Below are positions 5,890-9,950 of a DNA stretch of 9,950 bases, in pieces. Below the pieces are notes generated by a model, which made no database searches, was not told the DNA's origin, and saw only the letters and a program-made list of their open reading frames with translations. The position numbers were made by a program, and so were the translations under genes. The stretch's first letter is position 1; every line of letters starts with the position of its first letter. This DNA comes from MGOM01 sp035455265 (lineage in GTDB: Bacteria; Chloroflexota; Anaerolineae; Anaerolineales; E44-bin32): positions 1 to 9,950 of the forward strand of contig DATIFK010000145.1 of assembly GCA_035455265.1 (NCBI GenBank), read 5' to 3'.

Positions 5890-7848
5890 TCACCGGATCG
5901 CAATCCGGGTGACGCTGTCGGCAGAGTTGTTGGCCGTCCATATGTCGACGCACCCCTCGCCGCACGACACCGCCTGCAGCGCCACGGGGAACCCGGCGAC
6001 CTCCACCGAAGCCTTCACCCGGAAGGCGACCGGATCGACGCGATAGATCTTGCCGGCTTCCGGCGCCGCTACCCACACTTCACTGCCGTCGTAGCTCAGA
6101 GCGACCGCCGCCGAGCCCAGGTCGAGCCGTTGGACGTTGGACGGATCAGAAGCACGGATGCGCATCAGTCGGCCCGGATCCTTGATGGCTACCCAGATCG
6201 AGGTCCCATCGAAGACGATGGCCGTCGGTTCACCATCCAAGGGGAAGCGGTCCTCGACGGTCGGCCCGGCAGGATCCATCCGAACCAGGCTCTGGTCGCC
6301 TTTGAGAATGACCCAGAGGGATGTCCCGTCGTGCGCCAATCCGACCGGCCCTCCGCTGGCATCGAGGTTGGCGCCGACACCAACGTCGGCCAGGATCTGC
6401 CCATCGCCGGATACTTTCGTCACGGTTCCGGCGATGTCGTTGGCGATCCACAGGAACGAGTCGGCCCAAAGAAGAGCCGTGGGGACGTGGCTCAGCTGGT
6501 AGGTGGCGTCGGTGGCGCCGGAGGCGGGGTCGAGAACCCAAAGAGTCTGATGCAATGAGTTGGCGACCCACAATCGATTGCCGTCGAAGGCCATGGCGGA
6601 CGGAAGGCTGTCGACGGGGTAGGTGCCCAGGGCGAGGCCGCAGTCCTGCGACGATCCTGCGCAGCCGGAAGCCGCCAGTCTGGTCAGGGTGTTGTCGAAG
6701 TAGTTGGCCACCCACATCGCCTGGCCATCGAACAATAAAGCGCGTGGCTGATCGCCGACGGGGTAGGTCGATAGGCTGGGGGCGCCAATGCGTGTGCTGG
6801 CCAGGTAGAGCAAGACCGCGGCGACGACGCCCACGGCGAGCAATCCCAGCCCGCCGATCCCCAGGACCACCGGAAGCCGCCATGAAGGCCGGTGCGCCGG
6901 CGCCGCGACCGCGGCACGGACGGAGGCGGGCGGCGCGGGAGAGAACAGAGTACCGCTGGGGGCTGAGGTGAACCCCGTGGGAGTGCGGGTAGCGGCGGAA
7001 GGGATCCTCGTCGAGACATCCGTCTCGCCGGACAGCGCCGCGCGCACGGCGGCCATCAGGGCCGTGGCCCGCTCCGGCCGGGAGGCGGGGTCCTTCGCCA
7101 GCCCGGCGCCAAGAACGGTGTCGAGCTCGGCAGGGAGCCCCGGCGCGAATGTCCGGATGGAGAGGGGCTCCTCATTGAGATGTTTGGTGATGTAGCCCCA
7201 GGCGCTGTCGGCCTCGAAAGGCAGCCGGCCGGACAGGGCGCGGTAGATCAGAATGGCGAAGGCATAGACGTCGCTGCGCCGGTCGAGCTTGACGCCGCGC
7301 GCCTGCTCCGGGGACATGTAGGTCGGTGAGCCGAGGACGCTTCCGTCGGCGGTGAGGTCATGCGTGCCTCCCACCGTCTTGGCCAGGCCGAAATCGGCGA
7401 GGTAGGCGTTGCCGGACTCGTCGAGCAAGATGTTGGCCGGCTTCAGGTCGCGATGGATGATGCCCTGGTCGTGGGCGAAGTCGAGGGCCTCGGCCACCTG
7501 GTCCAGCACGCGCAAGACGTCCGGCCGTTTCATCATCCCGGCCTCGAGTCGATCCTGGAGCGAGCCGCCGTTCATGAAGCGCATGACAATGTACGGGCGG
7601 CCGGCAACCTCGCCGTAGTCGTAGACTGGCAGGATGTGCGGGTGCTCCAGCCGGGTGATCATCTTGAGTTCGCGCTGGAAGCGTTCGCCGGCGTCGGCGT
7701 ATTCAGCGAAGGAGGACGACAGGACCTTGATGACGACGGCGCGCGGCACCGACGGCTGGTCGGCCTTGTAGACCGCACCCATACCGCCCTCGCCAATCTT
7801 CTGAGTGATACGGTATTGCCCGAGAGCTTGACCCGGTTCGAAGTCCAT
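5890..7848 (-). CDS. Transmembrane Ser/Thr protein kinase with seven-bladed beta-propeller sensor
   Basis: This 652-residue receptor kinase has a kinase domain (about 12-272) with GEGGMG (19-24), VVIK Lys41, Glu60, HRDLKPAN (132-139), DFG 152-154, and SPEQARG (179-185), so it is predicted active. A Ser/Pro/Thr-rich juxtamembrane segment (about 273-322) leads to one membrane helix (about 325-350). The extracellular region (about 355-652) has seven repeats, each with a 'P.al.(f)DG..(l)W(V/I/T)A' core: MWVAN, LWVAN, LWIAN, LWVIL, IWVAI, VWVAA, IWTAN. These fit a closed seven-bladed propeller of the NHL/YVTN type. Two Cys pairs (GCAGSSQDC and SCGEGC) lie in blade loops. ATG 7848 (MDFEPGQALGQYRI) is preferred to ATG 7884, because a TATACT -10 box lies between them at 7873-7878. 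No Shine-Dalgarno precedes it. It is the first gene of the two-kinase operon. A decayed relative of its middle part lies at about 9015-9330. Confidence 0.96.
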   Translation of the reverse strand: MDFEPGQALGQYRITQKIGEGGMGAVYKADQPSVPRAVVIKVLSSSFAEYADAGERFQRELKMITRLEHPHILPVYDYGEVAGRPYIVMRFMNGGSLQDRLEAGMMKRPDVLRVLDQVAEALDFAHDQGIIHRDLKPANILLDESGNAYLADFGLAKTVGGTHDLTADGSVLGSPTYMSPEQARGVKLDRRSDVYAFAILIYRALSGRLPFEADSAWGYITKHLNEEPLSIRTFAPGLPAELDTVLGAGLAKDPASRPERATALMAAVRAALSGETDVSTRIPSAATRTPTGFTSAPSGTLFSPAPPASVRAAVAAPAHRPSWRLPVVLGIGGLGLLAVGVVAAVLLYLASTRIGAPSLSTYPVGDQPRALLFDGQAMWVANYFDNTLTRLAASGCAGSSQDCGLALGTYPVDSLPSAMAFDGNRLWVANSLHQTLWVLDPASGATDATYQLSHVPTALLWADSFLWIANDIAGTVTKVSGDGQILADVGVGANLDASGGPVGLAHDGTSLWVILKGDQSLVRMDPAGPTVEDRFPLDGEPTAIVFDGTSIWVAIKDPGRLMRIRASDPSNVQRLDLGSAAVALSYDGSEVWVAAPEAGKIYRVDPVAFRVKASVEVAGFPVALQAVSCGEGCVDIWTANNSADSVTRIAIR

Positions 7849-7872
7849 GGCGGCCGCTGAGAATCGGCTGCA

Positions 7873-7878
7873 AGTATA
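7873..7878 (-). promoter_or_regulatory. Candidate -10 box (TATACT) of the kinase operon
   Basis: TATACT on the minus strand matches the consensus at five of six positions and lies 24 nt before ATG 7848, predicting a short leader of about 18 nt. No convincing -35 hexamer is found, so an activator or alternative sigma factor is possible. It lies inside the longer reading frame starting at 7884, which argues against that start. Confidence 0.45.
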
Positions 7879-7907
7879 GTGCATCGGCCCGCCTGGTTGG
7901 CCGGTGA

Positions 7908-7944
7908 TGCGGGATTTGGCGGGAGGCGCCAGCTCGATCCCGCA
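7908..7944. promoter_or_regulatory. Nested stem-loop in the divergent kinase/lipoprotein intergenic region
   Basis: The outer arms TGCGGGAT (7908-7915) and ATCCCGCA (7937-7944) are perfectly complementary over 8 bp. Inside them TGGCG (7917-7921) pairs with CGCCA (7927-7931) around loop GGAGG. A second possible hairpin follows (GCAGG 7942-7946 with CCTGC 7958-7962), overlapping the outer arm. It lies about 30 bp upstream of the kinase -10 box, so a DNA operator is as likely as an RNA structure. Confidence 0.45.
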
Positions 7945-8010
7945 GGGGAGGTAAGATCCTGCCTCCAGCCATCTTGGAACTTGGCAGTGCTCGCGGGCGT
8001 CTTACGGGAA

Positions 8011-8030
8011 TAGAATGACCTCCAGGAGGA
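8011..8030 (+). promoter_or_regulatory. Ribosome binding site and possible -10 box of the lipoprotein gene
   Basis: AGGAGGA (8024-8030) is a near-perfect Shine-Dalgarno sequence directly before ATG 8034 and fixes the start. TAGAAT at 8011-8016 resembles a -10 box, but it would give a leader of only about 12 nt that begins at the Shine-Dalgarno. The nearest TTGGCA (7981-7986) is 24 bp away, too far for a standard -35. The ribosome site is solid; the promoter is weak. Confidence 0.6.
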
Positions 8031-8033
8031 GCG

Positions 8034-8912
8034 ATGAACACGCGCCGAAATCTCACCCTCATTGCGCCAGCCATCATCTTGGCATCGTCCATAGCTTGCG
8101 CGCTGCCGGCAGCCCCCACCGCTATACCCACACCTACACCAGGATTCGTTCTTCCTAGCGCGATACCGCCGTCGATCTCACCCCCGATCGCAAGTGAGAC
8201 GGCGGTTCCAAGCCCCACGCCGACGCCCACGGCATCGGCTACACCCACTCAGACGCCCACGCCGACAGTTACGGTGCGCCCCGGCGTCGAGGCAAGCTTC
8301 CTCAGGGACCAGCCAGACATTGACGGATCATGGAGCGAGTGGACCACATCTCAGTTCCCGATCCGGTCCGTGGTCTCCGGTAAGGCGCATTGGAGTGGGG
8401 AAGATGACCTGCGCGCCTCCTACCGAGTGGGTTGGGACGAGAAGTACCTGTACCTGGCGGTCAAGGTCTTCGACGACGAGTACGTTCAGAACGCGACGGG
8501 TGCCAATCTCTTCAAGGGCGACAGCATCGAGGTCCTGCTATCAACCGAACCGGAGGCCGACCGTGCGGGTGCCGGCTTGACAGGGCACAACTACCAAATC
8601 GGCATCTCACCAGGGAGCCCCGATGCCGGCAAGCACGTGGAGGCCTATCTGTGGTACCCCGCATCGAAGGCGGGAAGCCTGACCAAGGTTGATGCCGGCG
8701 CCGTTCCCATGGACGGTGGCTACCGGGTCGAGATGGCTATCCCGTGGTCAACCTTCGGCGTCACCCCGGCGCGCGGCTTGGTTCTAGGATTCGCCCTTTC
8801 CGTGTCCGACAATGACGATCCGGACAAGAACACGCAGCAGACGATGATCTCTACTTCCCCCGAACGCGCCCTGGACGATCCAGCGACCTGGGGTCGGTTG
8901 ACTCTGAGGTAG
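8034..8912 (+). CDS. Surface lipoprotein with Thr/Pro linker and CBM9-like domain
   Basis: This 292-residue protein starts with MNTRR and a hydrophobic stretch ending SSIAC; Cys22 fits a relaxed lipobox (SIAC). A Pro/Thr/Ser-rich linker (about 26-82, with TPTPTPTASATPTQTPTPT) acts as a stalk and is very common in Chloroflexota surface proteins. Residues about 86-292 match the family 9 carbohydrate-binding-like fold (DOMON/CBM9-like, as in bacterial xylanases and sugar-binding lipoproteins): IDGSWSEW (96-103), YLYLAVKVFDDEY (138-150), GDSIEVLLSTE (162-172), YRVEMAIPW (230-238), LGFALSVSDNDD (251-262), and WGRLTL (286-291). No catalytic module is attached, so it may bind a carbohydrate or other surface ligand on its own. 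It is transcribed divergently from the kinase operon. Confidence 0.93.
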   Translation: MNTRRNLTLIAPAIILASSIACALPAAPTAIPTPTPGFVLPSAIPPSISPPIASETAVPSPTPTPTASATPTQTPTPTVTVRPGVEASFLRDQPDIDGSWSEWTTSQFPIRSVVSGKAHWSGEDDLRASYRVGWDEKYLYLAVKVFDDEYVQNATGANLFKGDSIEVLLSTEPEADRAGAGLTGHNYQIGISPGSPDAGKHVEAYLWYPASKAGSLTKVDAGAVPMDGGYRVEMAIPWSTFGVTPARGLVLGFALSVSDNDDPDKNTQQTMISTSPERALDDPATWGRLTLR

Positions 8913-9014
8913 ACCGGGCCCGCTTCGTTCGTAGGCGGCGCTTCCTCACGGGTCGCGTTCGGAATGCCGGAATGAAGAGCAAGGGTCTCGGCTGATGAGG
9001 TCCTTGCTTGCGTT
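8913..9014. other. Spacer after the lipoprotein gene
   Basis: This has no convincing terminator with a T-tract and no recognisable gene. It joins a longer gene-free region to 9722, whose remaining parts are the kinase remnant (about 9015-9330) and an upstream region for ppk2 (about 9331-9722). Confidence 0.4.
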
Positions 9015-9330
9015 CCAGCGGTGGCCTGGCTGAGGAGATGATGCTGCGTGGCCCGGGGGCTCCGCAGGAGGCGCAGCGAGGGAGAGCAAGGTGCCGCTGG
9101 GGTCGAGGTCGCCGCCCTGGTCGCGCCGGCGGCGATGAATGGGACCTTCTTTGCGAGATCCGGTTCGCCCGGCAGCGCCGCTCGCTTGGCGGGCCATCAG
9201 GCCCGTGGCCTGCTCCGGTCCGTAGGCGGGGTCCTTCGCCAGGGCGGCCCCTGAACGCTGTCGCGCTCGGCAGGGAGCCCCAGCGCGACCTTCCGGATGG
9301 GGCGTCCTCGAGCACAAGCATCGCCAGGCG
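9015..9330 (-). pseudogene. Frameshifted remnant of a Ser/Thr kinase related to the 5890-7848 gene
   Basis: About 300 bp align with roughly 6900-7180 of the intact propeller kinase, covering the end of the kinase C-lobe and the juxtamembrane linker. The best blocks are identical or nearly so, for example GGCGGGGTCCTTCGCCAG and CTCGGCAGGGAGCCCC. Read in three different minus frames it gives KVALGLPAERDSVQG, then ALAKDPAYGPEQATGLMA, then ALPGEPDLAKKVPFIAAGA. The intact kinase has APGLPAELDTVLG, GLAKDPASRPERATALMA and ALSGETDVSTRIPSAA. At least two single-base shifts separate the blocks. The N-lobe, HRD and DFG motifs, membrane helix and propeller are absent. It is a dead fragment of a paralogue, probably from a duplication spanning the lipoprotein locus. 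Confidence 0.85.
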
Positions 9331-9436
9331 CCGTCCCCCGCGCGCCACGACCAGCGTTCCCACCTATAATACGCGAGAGTTAACAGAAACCCCAGCGTTG
9401 GGACCGTGACGCGTCCTCCCGGGATCTGTTGGATAG

Positions 9437-9465
9437 TTGTCCGAGGCCTGGAAATACCGGATAAT
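9437..9465 (+). promoter_or_regulatory. Candidate sigma-70 promoter upstream of ppk2
   Basis: TTGTCC (9437-9442) and GATAAT (9460-9465) are separated by exactly 17 bp, matching four and five of six consensus positions. The start of transcription would be near 9472, leaving a leader of about 250 nt before ATG 9723. A small hairpin CGGTC-CTT-GACCG (9579-9591) lies in that leader. A perfect TATAAT at 9365-9370 also occurs on this strand but has no -35 partner. Confidence 0.4.
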
Positions 9466-9722
9466 CGTCTATGGGCGAAGGTCATCGCGCAGCCGAAGAC
9501 GTGAATGAATCCATCCATTCGATCCGGTGCGCCCGAGTGGAGAGCCCATCGCAATCACGACCGAGTCCGTCCACTATGCGGTCCTTGACCGTTGCACGAA
9601 CCTACCTCCGGGTGCGAACGAGTGAGGGGTGATCCAACCCAGAGACGGGAGCTCCTTATTGGACCGGACCGTTCAGGCAGGCTGGGTCACAGATCACATC
9701 GGATCGGGAAAGGGGCCTGGCG

Positions 9723-9950
9723 ATGGCGAAGAAGGGCAAGAAGAAAGCGGACGCTAAGTCCGGCAAGAAGTCCGACAAGAAGCAGGATAAGTTCTCCGAC
9801 CCCTCCAAGTACGACGAGGACGGCAGGCTGAAAGGGAAGTTCTACAATCGCGAGTTAGCGCGCCTGCAAGAAGAGCTGGTCAAGCAGCAGTACTGGATCA
9901 AGGAGAAGGGGCTGAAGGTTTGCGTCATCTTCGAGGGCCGTGATGCGGCC
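9723..9950 (+). CDS. ppk2: Polyphosphate kinase 2 (5' part, cut by the right edge)
   Basis: The 76 visible codons start with a Lys/Ser/Asp-rich tail (residues 2-38, MAKKGKKKADAKSGKKSDKK and on), then KFYNRELARLQEELVKQQYWIK, and end with LKVCVIFEGRDAA. This is the start of the PPK2 core: the family has 'Y...L..LQ.ELV.LQ.W....GLKV.V.FEGRDAAGKGG', and the sequence stops within the Walker A loop. PPK2 enzymes transfer phosphate between polyphosphate and nucleotides (for example making GTP or ATP from the diphosphates) in the cytoplasm. The subclass cannot be decided without the rest. ATG 9723 follows a purine-rich AAAGGGG (9709-9715) by about 7 nt, a moderate ribosome site. The charged tail is longer than in minimal PPK2 proteins. 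It appears to be a separate transcription unit from the signalling genes. Confidence 0.93.
   Translation, partial: MAKKGKKKADAKSGKKSDKKQDKFSDPSKYDEDGRLKGKFYNRELARLQEELVKQQYWIKEKGLKVCVIFEGRDAA

Noticed and set aside
5815..6558. Plus-strand open frame of 247 codons
   Set aside because: It is antisense to the two kinases and spans their junction, with no motif or ribosome site.
7981..7994. Sigma-54-like TTGGCA-type element upstream of the lipoprotein gene
   Set aside because: The -12 GC element is not at the required spacing, and TTGGCA is also too far from TAGAAT to be a sigma-70 -35 box.
8946..9554. Minus-strand open frame of 202 codons
   Set aside because: It runs through the kinase remnant and only matches kinase sequence for part of its length; the remainder is out of frame, so it is not an intact gene.
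9471..9632. Small plus-strand open frame of 53 codons ahead of ppk2
   Set aside because: No ribosome binding site, no recognisable product, and composition like the surrounding non-coding sequence.

Overview
The window is GC-rich DNA that looks like a Chloroflexota (Anaerolineae-like) chromosome or metagenome contig. The lineage is inferred from protein style and not from any marker gene. The clues are receptor Ser/Thr kinases with a 'DDFS(N/D)P.SGF' type sensor, a lipoprotein with a long Thr-Pro linker ahead of a CBM9-like domain, and von Willebrand factor A (VWA) proteins with an FHA tail. I see no rRNA, tRNA, CRISPR array, insertion sequence or phage gene.

Layout. Positions 1-2363 (minus) hold most of a secreted-VWA / transmembrane / Pro-rich linker / cytoplasmic FHA protein that runs off the left edge. 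Positions 2364-2782 are a divergent intergenic region. Positions 2783-4165 (plus) hold a membrane-anchored VWA protein with a C-terminal beta-rich domain. An 88-bp convergent gap (4166-4253) carries opposed heptanucleotide repeats and a hairpin. Positions 4254-5840 and 5890-7848 (both minus) are two consecutive transmembrane Ser/Thr kinases, probably one operon. The first in transcription order has a seven-bladed beta-propeller outside the membrane, and the second has a jelly-roll-like sensor. A divergent gap (7849-8033) has a nested stem-loop. Positions 8034-8912 (plus) encode a CBM9-like lipoprotein. Positions 8913-9722 have no intact gene but contain a frameshifted remnant of a third kinase, closely similar to the 5890-7848 gene. 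Positions 9723-9950 (plus) are the first 76 codons of a family 2 polyphosphate kinase, cut off just before its Walker A loop is complete.

How the genes may work together. The two kinases have intracellular catalytic domains and different extracytoplasmic sensors. The neighbouring VWA protein has the matching topology: its VWA domain is outside and a phosphothreonine-binding FHA domain is inside. A cell-surface signalling circuit in which kinase output is read by the FHA protein is a reasonable inference, and the second VWA protein and the lipoprotein could be surface partners. No PP2C phosphatase is visible. The link is by neighbourhood and domain logic only.
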